DNA of 64,000 nt. Source: Coremacera marginata (Eukaryota > Arthropoda > Insecta > Diptera > Sciomyzidae). The stretch lies in NCBI GenBank assembly GCA_914767935.1, contig OU612044.1, forward strand, positions 155,140,196 to 155,204,195. Direction: 5' to 3'. The position numbers and the translations under genes were made by a program. Below, piece by piece: positions 12,611 through 24,472 of the stretch (position 1 is its first letter; each line of letters begins with the position of its first letter). The notes under the pieces were generated by a model, which worked only from the letters and a program-made list of their open reading frames with translations, was not told the DNA's origin and did no database searches.

Positions 12611-13491
12611 CACGCAGAGAAATTTTTCGCTTAGCGCAACTAAAAAATTAGCCAATTACACTTCGTTTGCTAGCTGTAGTAGCTGCAAACGAATATTCAG
12701 TTGTAACTAACGAAAAAATAGCGAAAAATATCGAAAAATTAAAAAAAAAAAAATTGCAATGCAAATTCGCTTTACTAAAAATAGCAGTTTTATTGAATTT
12801 TAATATTCAAATTTTTATTTTATTATAAACATTTCTTCTAACAACATAAATCCAATATGATTTCAAATAATTGATATTTATCTTACTTCAATCATTGGAA
12901 TTCGAACCCGGACTCGTCGATGTTTGATTTACTGCGCGCTCTACTTAACTTGTTGCACCACCGTCAATTGAATTTTCAGTCGGCTAATATTCGCCTAGTG
13001 CTGCTGCTTAGAGTTCAATTGTATTGAAGTAAAGTTACACATGTTTTTCTGTTTATGGCAAAAGTTAAACATTTGTCATGGACAGAAACCCGACAAAAAC
13101 AAAAACTTTCCATCAGATTTTAGTGGTGGCCGTGGCATAATGGTTAAGGTGCTTCATGTATATTCGAAATAGCCTAGGTTCGAGTTCCCAGCAGACACAA
13201 ATTTGTTTTTCGGTTTTTTTGTTTGGTTTTATTAGAAATTGAATTGAATTGAATTGAAATAGAAATTGAATAGAAATATAAATGCAACAAACAAATTCTT
13301 TATTTGCCGCAATTAAAAAATTGCACGAGCTTATAACAAACGAAATTCTTTTCCTGCAACTAAATAACCCATTTTCCGCAACTTTTTCCGTTTCTCGTAA
13401 CTGTTGAAACGTTTGCAAAAAACGTTTCTAAGCATGATAAACGGAGTTCGTTTACTGCAAACTGGCGATACACGTTTTTTTTCTCTGCGTG
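12611..13491. mobile_element. 881 bp TIR element with two divergent tRNA-like modules
   Basis: Ends are CACGCAGAGAAA...TTTCTCTGCGTG, flanked by TA on both sides (TATA|CACG and CGTG|TAG), which suggests a TA target duplication. The interior has no transposase. It contains a minus-strand tRNA-like block (12897-12965: GGGTTCGAATTCC B-box-like, TTAAGTAGAGCGC) and a plus-strand block (13125-13196: TGGCCGTGGCATAATGG A-box-like, GGTTCGAGTTCC B-box-like), pointing away from each other. The 101-codon frame inside is incidental. Confidence 0.72.
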
Positions 13492-13994
13492 TAGAAAGTT
13501 TCTTAAAGATAGGTTAAAAGTAATATCAAAATTATTAAAGCTCTACATAACTTTCGACTTTAGAAAACACAACATGTTTGATGATTTTAGCAGAGAAATT
13601 TGAACACAAATTTTTGAATTTGAGGACTTGAGGCTCTTGATTTTATATATAGGTATATATAAGGGGCAGAACTGTTATGCAACTTTTTTGGAATTAGTTA
13701 AAAGAAATGATTAAAATCGGTTAAAATGCGTTTTAGCTATAAATAGCAGTTAATTAAAAAAAATTTTTTGGGATGCGTCATAACTTTAAATTTTGAGCAG
13801 TATAAAAAAAAATATTTAAATTTATAAATTAAAAAAAAAAAAATAAAAAATTTCGATTTATGAGTACAGGACAAGCAAGTACACAATTTTCATATTTAAA
13901 TTTTAAGAATTAATATTTTACACTTTCTTAAGCAGACACTGTGTAATTGGGTCTGCCAGCTCCAAAAGCCAATTAGAAGAGACAACTACGCTTT
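13492..13994. other. AT-rich sequence, nothing recognised
   Basis: Low-complexity A/T-rich DNA between two mobile elements. A purine run lies near 13830-13850. Confidence 0.4.
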
Positions 13995-15625
13995 TAGGTT
14001 ATGGTAGAATGGTAATTCAATGTATTGTTCATTGAATTCAATGTAAAGTTAATTGAAGTTAATGTATATTTCATTAAATTTAATATATTCAGTTCATTGA
14101 ATTCAATGTATTCAGTTCATTGAATTCAATGTATAGTTCATTAAATTTAATGTATTTAGCTCAGTGGAATTAATGATCTATACATTAAATTCAACGAATT
14201 ATTTGTTAATCCATTTCTAAACAATTTTAAAATAAAGGAATAATTACAATTTAAAAAATATTTTTTTATTTTAAAGAGTCAATTAAAATACAAAGTTTTG
14301 AAGATTTCAAAGAATTTTTAAATTTATAAAAATATATGGCAATAAACTTCCCCACGAGGGTGCATGCAGCAGGATATTTTAATTGAAATAGTTGAAAAAT
14401 TTTGTAGCACACATCTACGGCTCTAGTAAAGCTAGAAAATTGAAATTTGACAACATCCATGAACACATAAATTGTTGGAATGATGAGAAGTTTTTCTCTC
14501 CAACAGCAAGGATTAATGGTTGAATATTTTCGCCTATGGTTTTTAAAAACTCAATATGCTCCTCGTCTTCCTGGATGCTGCTTCTAACAAAAACGAATGC
14601 CTTTTAGGAATTTTTAATTGTATGGTTTAGGAAAGTTTTTCTTCCAAAGTTATCCTTACTGCATACTTTTTGGGTGGGCACCAAATAATTATGAAGGCTC
14701 CAAAGAAGTTTCATTGCAGTACTGTCAGGAAAGATAATAATTAAAAAAATTACTATTTCTTTATTTAGCCTCGAGTAAAATTGAGCTTACCAATGTAATT
14801 AGTGAAATCATCAATTTCTTCCAACTTTGCCCGCACAGCTTTACCTTTGATCTGGTTATCATCCTTTAAAAATATTAAAATTTTTTGAAAATGATGGCAG
14901 CAGTCTTTGACTCACTTTTAATTTTGTTGTACTATTTAATGTACTATACATTAAATTTAATGAACTATACATTGAATTCAATGAACTATATATTGAATTA
15001 AATGACCTATACATGGAGTTTAATGACTATACATTGAATTTAATGACCTATACATTGAATTCAATGAACTACGCATTGGTTTTAATGAACTATACATTGA
15101 ATTCAATGAACTATACATTGAATTCAATGACCTATACATTGAGTTTAATGACCTATACTTTGAATTTAATGACCTTTACATTGAATTCAATGAACTACGC
15201 ATTGATTTTAATGAACTATACATTGAATTCAATGAACTATATAGGTACATTGAATTCAATAACCTATACATTGAGTTTAATGACCTATACATTGAATTTA
15301 ATGACATATACATTGAATTCAATGAACTACGCATTGATTTTAATGAACTATACATTAAATTCAATGAACTATACATTGAATTCAATGTATAATTCATTGA
15401 TATTAAGAATCAATGTATGGTTCGATAAAATTTGATTTACAACTCGGATCAATGTACTTTTCATTGAAATCAATGAAGAGTCCATTAAAATAATGAGAAC
15501 AAATCCTTGATATTTACTCAGACATTTTCAATGAATATAACTTAATTGATTTCAATAAACAGTACATTGAAAACTATGAACAATTCATGAAAATTAAATG
15601 ATTTTTTTTATTAAAATCAATGAAT
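13995..15625. mobile_element. Foldback-like element with inverted arrays of a 21 bp repeat
   Basis: The left arm (about 14010-14200) has GAATTCAATGTATAGTTCATT-type units. The right arm (about 14930-15450, fading to 15620) has the reverse complement, AATGAACTATACATTGAATTC, repeated with a 21 bp period some 20 times. The arms flank a 740 bp non-repeat core. The layout resembles Foldback/Galileo-type elements, whose long TIRs are made of subrepeats. The 140-codon plus-strand frame (15013-15435) and its antisense partner are artefacts of the array, because 21 is a multiple of three. Confidence 0.75.
14266..14880 (-). pseudogene. Degenerate unidentified ORF in the foldback core
   Basis: On the minus strand, from about 14880, a frame reads KAVRAKLEEIDDFTNYIG and ends at a possible GTAAGC donor. 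After a possible acceptor near 14725, pieces read SKDNFGRKTFLNHTIKNS, RSSIQEDEEHIEFLKTIGEN and, in another frame, MDVVKFQFSSFTRAVDVCYK and FQLKYPAACTLVGKFIAIYF. Frames are broken by stops and shifts. The composition looks once-coding, and the ...KYP..C..V..FI..YFY pattern recalls uncharacterised transposon-linked proteins, but I cannot name the family. Confidence 0.4.
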
Positions 15626-15639
15626 TTATTTTAACGTGC

Positions 15640-16210
15640 GCTGTACACTAATTTTCTTTTTTCTGTGCAGCAGTGGTGGCAACCCGCAAACATTGGCAAC
15701 CTGCAAGCCTCTATCCTATATAATCAATTATAAATCAATAGTGTTCCCATTCATTTTGAAAACTATTTGTGTCAAGCTTTAGTTGCATTAATTCTGGTTT
15801 CGATATAGCTCTTGATTGGGTTTTTTTTTCTAATTCTCAGCACGTAAATTCCATTCGAATAAGCAAACATCAAATTGTTTTCAAACATCGATCGACATCA
15901 AAATTTTATTTTAAAATTTATTTTCCTGACAGACTCCGTTACGATCTTCAAACAATTAAACTTTTTGGTTAAACTTATAATAATTTTATCCGTAGTTGAA
16001 GGTGCGCATCTGGATGCATACGGTGTTGTTTAATATTTTCTTCACTGCTGCAGTTAAAAATGACTTGAGATGGCAGCAGATGCAACTTCGACAAAACCCA
16101 GGCAAGGTTCATGTCGTGATTGTTGCAGCCGTGAGTCTTGCAAAGGGTCGATTTTTTCCATAAATGAGCTTAAAACAGAGTTCAATGCGCTCAGCACGTT
16201 TAGATATACA
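15640..16210. other. Unique AT-rich sequence
   Basis: No gene or element is recognised apart from short frames without domains. Confidence 0.4.
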
Positions 16211-16834
16211 CTGAAAAAATGAAAATGTAATTTAATTTTTAATAGAAAGTGCAAACTAAATAAGATTAAACATCAACAAAACAAAATCTAACTTTAGAAG
16301 TTTTTTCCATTACAAAAAGTGCCATGACTTTTTTCTCGAATTCATTAACTTTTGCTTAGAGTTAAATTTAAGAAAATTTTGCTCTTTATCGTCTTGAATT
16401 TTGTAGTAAAAAATATCAAACAAACCTTTAAATTTAACGTCTTTAGATTTCTAAGGTAGCAGTAGTTATTTTTAACAAAGGCACATTCCATTTTGTCGTT
16501 TTTTGAATTTTTACGCATTAAATCGTGGATGTACAAGAAATGGTATAAAGCATAAATATATTCCATGCAATTCTGAAAAAATTTTAAAAAACGTATATGT
16601 ATATTTATTTATTCAACTTTAAGGAATGACTTGACTTACATTTTTTCATAATTAAGCCACAAAAAAAAACAATCTTTTTTGTTAGTCAAAAGCTTATTTT
16701 CTTTTGAAAAAAATGTCAAGAAGTGGTTTGAAAAATTGTTGGAGTGATTTTTAAAAAAAATTTGAAAACCGTCACGTACGTTATATATGTGAATGATTTT
16801 TTTTTTTCAATTTGATGTATTGATGTATGTATGT

Positions 16835-18322
16835 ACACATGTGGACAATAAAATAGGAGTGTGCTATATTTTTACTCAAAAGATCGCTGGTTTTATGGTT
16901 TTACCCATTATTTTAGAATATAAAAAAAAATAATTTTTTATTGTCGAAGAAAAAAAAAGCTTATACAATTAACATCAAACGTATACAATTAACATCAAAA
17001 AACTTCAAGGTGCTTGTCAATTTTTAGTTGGACAGCAAAATAGGTGTAGATAAAAAATTTTAAAATAATACAGGAACTTCATATAAGAAGTGTATAGTTT
17101 TTAATAGAAATCGTTATAAGTACTAAGTAGGCGGTATATCCACCATTATTTTTCAGTACTGTCTCGATTCTGTTGGGCATGGAGGTAATCAGCTTGCGAT
17201 AAGTCTCTACTGGGATATTATAACAGCCTATTTCAATATTTGTCCATCATTAAGGTTTATTTTTGCAAGGTTGCTTAGAAATTTGTCGTTTAAGTTCATC
17301 CCAAAGGATCTAAATTGGGGTTCGGTGATGGAATTGACTTGAACACTCAACAAAGTTCAAATTTTTTTTCTGTGAACCATGCTCTTACGAAGTTGGATGA
17401 CTGTTTCGGATCATTATCCTGCTGAAATTTCCACAAAATGGGCATGTTCTCTTCAGCGTAAGGTAGCAAGACACTCTCTAATAAATCCTTGTAATCGAGG
17501 CTGTCCATGGTGCTTTTAACTCGGTATATTGGATCTACCCCCTGCCACGAGAAACAGCCACACACGATTATGTTGCCGCCTCTATGCTTAGCTGTTTTTT
17601 TTTTTTTGTAAATCTAACATGGAATTCTTTGCCTTTCGAAAATTTCTCTCAGCAATTTTACCGAACAAATTTATATTGGTTTCATCTCTCCATAGAATGC
17701 TTCGCTACTTCATTACGCTTTCAGGACCGTTCCAGGATTTATATTCCAAAGCAAAATTTTGCCTGTTCTTTAAATTTGCCGTTCTTAGCATAGGAACTTT
17801 TTGAGCTATCCTTCCGGGTAGCTTTGCACTCACCAATCTGCGACGCACTGTTTGGGATGTGGGAATATTACCTATTTCGGCTGCAATTGCCTTCGACGAC
17901 ATGAAAAGATCACGTTTAGCCAAAGTTACAATGCGTTTATTCCCAACTGAGGAGTTTTTCTTCGATGCTTCACGCCTCTCAACCATTTTTTTAGGCTTTA
18001 GAGCATTTGCCACAAAGTTTTCAGATCTTCCCAGTGATGTGGCAATAAATTTGTAAGTGTGCCCTTGTTTGTGAAGCTTCTGCACAAGTATTCTCTTTTC
18101 TGCGCTGCAGTGATGTCCACGACACATCTATTGCTTTTGTTCATAAACAAACTGCCTTAAACTAAAATTATTTTATTTGAAAGAACGATGCTAAATTACC
18201 TTACGATATAAATTACGATGTGAATTACCCTAAAGTTTATTTTTTAATATTCAATTACGTTCGAAAATGATTTTTTGTAATATTAAAGGCAATGCACCTT
18301 TTTCAATGTCCACACAAAACTG
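16835..18322 (-). mobile_element. Tc1-like element, ~1.49 kb
   Basis: Terminal segments are inverted: left TGTGGACAATAAAATAGGAG, right (reverse complement) TGTGTGGACATTGAAAAAGG. TA dinucleotides lie just outside. It holds a decayed transposase (17150-18127). A local 20-odd bp direct duplication (ATACAATTAACATCAAA twice) lies at 16960-17000 near the left end. Confidence 0.7.
17150..18127 (-). pseudogene. Tc1-like transposase, inactivated
   Basis: The minus-strand start MCRGHHCSAEKRILVQKLHK opens an N-terminal helix-turn-helix (KQGHTYKFIATSLGRSENFV), followed by a second DNA-binding region (LAKRDLFMSSKAIAAEIG, SQTVRRRLVSAKLPGR). The frame continues to ESVMK, after which WRDETNINLF supplies the first catalytic Asp region (near 17690). 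After frameshifts, CGCFSWQGVDPIYRVKSTMD, the LLPYAEENMPILWKFQQ block and QDNDPKQSSNFVRAWFTEKK give the second Asp region. Downstream the expected SPDLNPIEN segment is degraded. Length and order fit a ~340 aa Tc1 transposase. Several frameshifts and stops make it inactive. Confidence 0.88.
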
Positions 18323-18564
18323 CTAGCTAAACAAAGAAATTCAACGTATTTTTTGTCAGTTAGCATTTAAACTAACAGGAACTCCATATGCATGCTGAAT
18401 GTTTAATTCAAATCGGAAATCAGGGATTCGAGGAAATTGACTTTTACCTTTTTTTTGTCACGTACGTTTCATTGATGAAACGTTTTTGGTTTTCAGTGTA
18501 CTTTTTTGATGTTTAACTTTGGTTTTCTTTAAATAATTGGATTAATTTTTTAATACTCAAGTCT

Positions 18565-20485
18565 TACTTCTTAGGTGGCCATAACAACATCAGCTCTCGT
18601 CAGGCGCCTCTGCTTTGCGCGCGCCTTCTCCAATCGGATTCATCAAGTGCGGTTAGGGCTTCCTCGGCCTGGTCCAGCCATCGGAGGCATGATCTCCCTC
18701 GTCGTCTTTGACCAATGACCCTCGCCTCGAGCACCTTTTCCGCTGGAGCTCCGTCGTTCATACGATGGACATGACCTAGCCAGCGTAGTCGCTGCACAGT
18801 TATACGCCGAACTATGTCAATGTTTAATAGAGCTCATACAGCTCGTAGTTCATTCGGATGCGATAGTCATCGCCAACTCGAACAGGTCCAAAAATTTTGC
18901 GAATAACTTTTCTCTCAAACACCCCCAGAGCAGCTGCGTCAGTTTGCGAAACTACCCATGCCTCAGCGCCATAAAAAAGCACAGGTAGAACAAGCGTCTT
19001 GTAGAGTGTTAGCTTAGCCGATCGAGAGAGGGCTCTGGAACTTAGTTGCTTACTGAGCCCGTAGTAGCATCTATTAGCAATTATTGTTCTTCGCTTTATC
19101 TCCAGGCTGACTTAGTTGTTGTTATTAATGGCGGTGCCAAGATATACAAGCTCCTTGACTATTTTAAAGTTATAGCTGCCGGATGAAACGTGGCAGTCTA
19201 GACGCCGCGCTCCCTTGTTCAAAGACAGCATATACTTTGTTTTACCCTCATTTATAGTCAAACCCACTTTGGCTGATTCCTTTTCGATAGCGGTGAAAGC
19301 GGCGGTAACATCTGCTGGAGCTGGACACCTTTGTAGAGAAGGGTGCCATTACGTTGCACACCGGCCTTTTGTACAATCCCCTCCATAATGATGTTGAAGG
19401 CATCGCAAGACAGTGGATCGCCTTGTCTGAAACCTCTTTCGAAATTGAAGGTTTCGGAGAGGTCATTTCCTGCCTTGACGGAGCTGCATGTGTAGCTTAA
19501 CGTCATCCTGCAAAGTCTAATTAACCTTGCAGATATACCAAAATCAGACATTGTTGCGTATAGACAATCCCTTCTCGGGCTATCGAACGCAGCTTTAAAA
19601 TCAACAAAGAGATGAAGTGTGTCAATTTGATTCTCGTGGGTTTTTTCCAGGATTTGTCGTAGCGTGAAAATTTGGCTTATGGTGGACTTTCCAGGTCGAA
19701 AGCCACACTGATAAGGTCCAATCAGTGTTTTTGTAATCGGCTTTAATCTTTCACACAGTACGCTTGAGAGAATCTTATATGCGATGGAAATAAGACTGAT
19801 ACCTCTATAACTGGCGCAGATTGTTGGGTCTCCTTTCTTAGGTATAGGGCAAAGAACGCTGAGATTCCAATCGTCGGGCCTGCTTTACGCTAACCATATT
19901 TTTCTGATGAGCTGATGCATGCGCCTTATCAATTTATCGTAGCCGGTTTTAAACAATTCAGCTGAGAGGCCGTCAGCATCCACTTATTGTTATTGTTTTT
20001 GAGTCGTTGGATAGCAACTCGAATCTATTCGTGGCTAGGTGGTGGTACTTCCACTTCGTCATCGTTGATTGGTGGCGCTGAACTGCGCTCTCCATGGGCG
20101 GTTCTGGTGGAATTGTCACCAGTAAGTAAATTGGAGAAGTGCCGTCTCCACAATCTCAGCACACACTGTGTATCCGTATTCAGATCTCCATTTTCGTCTC
20201 TACAAGTGGATGCTCCGCGCTTGAAACCTTGGGTTAGACGTTTAACCTGTTGATAGCATTTTTGTGCATCGTTCTTGCCCTGGTATACCACTAGTTCCAC
20301 ACGCTTTTCCTGCTCTCTTTTCTTGCGTCTGAAAAGGCGCCTCTCTTCCTTCTTCTTTTCGCTGTAGTTTTCTCCCATGGCTCGCGTTGCAGCTGACTAC
20401 AGCGTTTTTCTATAAGCGGCGTTTTTTACTGCTGTCGCGATGCGGCACTCCTGATCGTACCATTGGTTTCGAGGTTGCTACTAAA
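18565..20485 (-). pseudogene. RTE-like non-LTR retrotransposon, 5' truncated, reverse transcriptase dead
   Basis: Minus strand, from about 20485: PRNQWYDQECRIATAVKNAA, then TRAMGENYSEKKKEERRLFR and a linker to about 20025. The RT domain follows with LSVLCPIPKKGDPT, YRGISLISIAYKILS, GPYQCGFRPGKSTI, LHLFVDFKAAFDSPRR and NFERGFRQGDPLSCDAFNII. After LYKGVQLQ the sequence jumps to ADVTAAFTAIEKESAK, so the catalytic YADD block has been deleted. It continues through GAEAWV and ends with QRLRWLGHVHRMNDGAPAEK, RRGRSCLRWLDQAEEALTAL and DWRRRAQSRGA-stop. The endonuclease is missing. Copy-and-paste by this copy is impossible. The exact clade (RTE versus a related one) needs a tree. Confidence 0.85.
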
Positions 20486-21886
20486 CTAATGTCAGATTAT
20501 CATATATAAATGTTTATTAAAATACTTGTTTATATTGCTCACATAGACTCATTGATTAACATTGACTTTGAGTTGAATAAAAACTAGTTTCGGATATTTT
20601 AAATTCATTTTTCACCTAGGACTATGTGACTACCAAAATAAAAATTTTACTATTACCTGTAACTTTTTTGAACACCTCCACCATAGTTGAATTAAGTTTT
20701 CCATTAGCAAAATCTTCAACACAGCTGCTTTAGCATTCATGCTAACCTCCCCCCCTCCACCTCAACAGTACACCTGGAATGCGGAAAAATTCAGCAGCAT
20801 CTACCATGACAATTACCTCAACCAGCAGCTGCCACCCGCCTTCCATTACTGCTTCTTCCTACCTAACTATCAACAATTCTTCTGCGATTGCATCTATAGC
20901 AGCATCCATAGTAGTTTTTTTTTTCGCAAAAACCTGTTTAGCTTTATTGCAAGAATTTTATTTCTTGCACTTCTTTTGCCCTTACTTTGGCATCGAATCG
21001 CGTCTTTTTCTTTCGCCTGTCTGGCAGTAAAGGTTCTTCAACTTCGAAGCTAGAGTTCAAAAAACTTTGCTGAGATTTTTTTTTTTTTATTTCATAAAAC
21101 AAGCAAATTAACATAAAATCTCATGAAAGTCAGATAAATAAAATTTTAATGTTTAATCATAATGTTTTCGATCTCTTCAAGAAAACTGCAGTCAAACACT
21201 TAACGACTCTGTGTAGTCGATATTCAGATTAGTAACGCTTGAAACTTTCGGAAGTCGATATTTAGAACTCATGATTATTGTATGGAAATTTGAACCCACT
21301 TGAGGAAATCGTTTACATGACTGCTGTATAGAGTCAAATTTTGACAGAAAACAGCAGGTTTAGACCTTAGCCAACTCTTCATAACTCTTCCTCAGCTACT
21401 TTGTCTGTCTCAACGTGTTTCTTACAGTCTTTGTTGTGCTTTTTTTTCAATGTCATTAACGTCGTGATTGCAAGCGTTTATTTTGTGGTTGTTATTGTGG
21501 TTGTTGTAGTATACCATCTGAACTTGAGGTGATTTTTAACAACATTTTGTTGCTTTTTTCCTTGCTATCAAATTAGGTATCTTACCTTCATCACCATCTG
21601 TGGATTTTATATGGGATGCACTTCAAAGGTTGACAAAGATTCTGCTTGTTGCCGTCTTTTTTTGTTTTGTTGTTATTTTTTAAGTAGCTTGCGTGGTAGT
21701 ATTATTCAATACCTACCTTTTTGTGGGTTGCCTTTTGTGTTAGCTTCTTTTTTTTTTGTTGATATGGATGCAAGGTTTATTATTAAAGTTACCATAATTT
21801 ATACTAACGGTTCTTCTCTTATTATGGCATAATATTGTGTGCAGAAGCATTTATATGCGCTATTGTGCTTGGGTTCATTATGAGGT

Positions 21887-21918
<32 letters not shown>

Positions 21919-22824
21919 TCGGTGGTGAACATTATTTTGGGTCGGTCAAAAGCCAAGTTATGAATAGCGGGAGTTTTAACGTTAGCGTGAGTTTTGCTTC
22001 CTGGTTATGCCAATGTTTGTAGCCGTTACAAATAATCGTGCTGTAATTGTTGTAGTTGTTGTAACGACCAAAAAAGTTTGAATGCTTATGTATGTGATCT
22101 AAGTTGACTTAGAATAAGGTCTGGCATAAATTTAGTCATGTCTACTCAATGGAGAAATAGCTCAAAATATACTTTATAAACAAAAAAATAATAAGTCGTG
22201 ATTTAAAATGCAATAGAATTAGTTCAATAATTTAAGAATAATACAATCATCACCTTCCAGAGTTATTTTTCTTGTTTGGAAACAAAATTAAGATAAAAGA
22301 ATATAAATTAAATACTCGAAATGCTTAAATATAAAGCAGTTAATAAAAGGTATATGTAAAAAATTACGAGTCTTTTTTTCGAATACGAAATTTATAAGTA
22401 AAATTACTCAAGAACGACTGAAAAGATTGAGCTCCGGTTTCTTAAATATAACTTAAAATATTCATGTTCACGAATCTGAGGTATGGAAAAGAGAAAAAAA
22501 AGTTTTCACTATAGGTGGTGCATGGGCTTTGGCATATTTTTTCTATATTAATTTTTTTGTAAAATAATAGTATGTGTTTTTTTTAAATGTATTGCGTATA
22601 ATTATATCTTTCACTACCTTGTTACTTTATATTTGAGTACATGAAAATAGCTCTGTGATATTAATGTGCTACCCTAAGGTGGTTGATGAAATTTTAGTTA
22701 CAAATTTTATTTAGTATTGATTTCGGAAAATTATTAGAACTTTTGTCAGTGCAATATATTTTTGTAAATGTTTCAATACCTGAATAATTTGCATTATGTG
22801 ATAAAATGCAAAAAACAAGTTTTT
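20486..22824. other. Mostly unique sequence, no gene supported
   Basis: It includes a GC-richer stretch at 20720-20930 with serine/threonine-rich frames, which lack any recognisable domain, and a perfect (GAT)n tract at about 21887-21917. No splice-supported exon was found. It lies in the ZP-gene intron and could contain regulatory DNA. Confidence 0.4.
21887..21917. repeat. (GAT)n microsatellite
   Basis: About ten uninterrupted GAT units. The poly-Asp run in the local frame is a by-product. Confidence 0.9.
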
Positions 22825-24472
22825 AACCGACTTCAAAAGGGAGGAGGTTTTCAAGTTCGTCGGTTTCTCTGTTTTTTTTTTAATGTATGTACATCGATAA
22901 CTCCAAAACCATATGCCTGATTGCCATTTTTTTTTGGTGAACAGATAGATATCATAAACACGGAGGTGCCCGTAAAAAAGTGGGCGGTATTCGAGAACTG
23001 GACGTGACAATATTATATCTCGCAATACTAGATACTACTGTATTTCGAATAATGTGGACACTAGGGTATTGCAATTTAGTTAGGGGTAGGCACAATTATT
23101 AAAAATTACCGTCAATAAAATGGGCGTTATTCGACAAATGGGCGCGGCAATATTAGAAAAACAGTCTCTTGAATAAGTTTGAGACTAGATTACTGCAATT
23201 TAGTATAGGAGTAGGCATTATTATTACAAATTATGGTCAAAAAAGTGGGCGTTATTCGACAAATGGGCGTGGAAATATTAGAAAAACACTGTACTTCGAA
23301 TAATACTGACACTAGTGTACTGCAAGTTTGTGTAAGGGTAGACATAGTTAATACAAATTACGGTCAAGAAAATGGGCGTTATTTGACAAATGGGCGTGGC
23401 AATATTAGAAAAAGAGTATATCTCGAATAATATTGATACTGTGGTTCTGCATTTTGGTATAGAGGTAGGTATTATTAGTACAAATTACGGTTAATAAAGA
23501 GGGCGGTATTCGACTTCTATAAATAAGAAAAACGTGGCGTGGAAATATAAGAAAAACAGATCTCGAATAATATTGGCGCTAGGGCACTGAAATTTATTGA
23601 AGTACAGGGGTAGGCAGAATTATTAAAAATGACGGTCATTAAAGTAGGCATTATTCGATAATTGGGCGTGGCAATACTAGATAAACACTTTCTCAGTTAA
23701 TATTGACGCTGGGATACTGAAATTAAGTACAGGGGGAGGCACAATTATTACAAATAACGCTCAAGAAAGTGGGCGCTTATTTAACAAAGCAGCGTGGCAA
23801 AATTAGAAAAACACTCGAATAATATTGACACTGGGGTAATAAAACTCGTTACAAGAATGGGTATAATTATTTCAAAACACGTGACATCTAATTTAAATTT
23901 AAGAGACATATATTTGAAATAACCAACAAACTTTCAGAATTTAATAGAACAAACTTTTTCAGAACAATTGTATTTATCTTGTTTATACACTTTTTTCGAA
24001 AATTTATCATATTCTCTAAAAAAGAAGAAATAAAAACTTTTTTTTAAAAAAAAAAACCGACAACAAAATCACTACAAATTAAAAAATAGTTTTAAAATTA
24101 CTTTTTCTTTTAATTTTTTGGTCATATTTGATAATTTATTTAAACTTATTATTATATATGAAATCTTATTATTTGAATTTTTTCTTATTTGTTTTATTAT
24201 CATAAATATATTAATTTCTTGATGAATCCAAATGCTTTGAAGTTGGCGCTTTTGATTAAAAGTCTGATTATATTAGCGCCGACCTTAAAAGCTTTTGTAT
24301 TCATGAAGAAATTAATATATTTATGATTATAAAACGAAAAAGAAAAAAATTAAAATAATAAGATTTGATCTGTAATAATATGTTTAAATAAATTATCAAA
24401 TATGACCAAGAAATTAAAAGCAAAAGTAATTTTAAAATTAATTTTTACTTTGTAGTGATTTTGTAGTCGGTT
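22825..24472. mobile_element. AACCGAC element, copy 1 (tandem array plus palindrome)
   Basis: It starts AACCGACTTCAAAA, with a short hairpin closing at GTTCGTCGGTT. A ~128 bp tandem array follows (landmark GGGCGTTATTCGAC near 22981, 23121, 23246, 23374, 23500, 23645 and 23770; about seven units). It ends in a 417 bp palindrome (24056-24472) whose arms begin AACCGACAACAAAATCACTACAAA and end TTTGTAGTGATTTTGTAGTCGGTT. The palindrome loop holds GTTGGCGCTTTTGATTAA. There is no coding capacity. The same arrangement recurs at 57304-59304. Confidence 0.85.

Larger units (their letters stand above)
16211..18498. mobile_element. Outer TIR element (CACTGAAAA ends) hosting a Tc1-like insertion
   Basis: CACTGAAAAAATG at 16211 and the inverted AACCAAAA...TTTTCAGTG ending 18498 are each flanked by TA. 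GTCACGTACGT occurs at both 16771 and 18457, inside the two outer segments. The Tc1-like element at about 16835-18322 sits between them. The outer element shows no transposase of its own. Confidence 0.5.

Noticed and set aside
12897..13196. True tRNA genes
   Set aside because: B boxes are good in places, but acceptor and T-arm pairing is poor and the blocks lie inside TIR elements; annotated as tRNA-like only. The same holds for 12342, 51358 and 52004.
15013..15435. 140-codon frame of MTYTLNLMTYTLNSM type and its antisense partner
   Set aside because: Product of the 21 bp repeat in the foldback arm; seven residues per unit.
20739..21053. Ser/Thr/Phe-rich frames of 83-104 codons
   Set aside because: Two overlapping frames are open equally, no domain, and poly-T tracts explain the Phe-rich part.
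21837..22022. Frame with a ten-residue Asp run
   Set aside because: It comes from the (GAT)n microsatellite; no other support.
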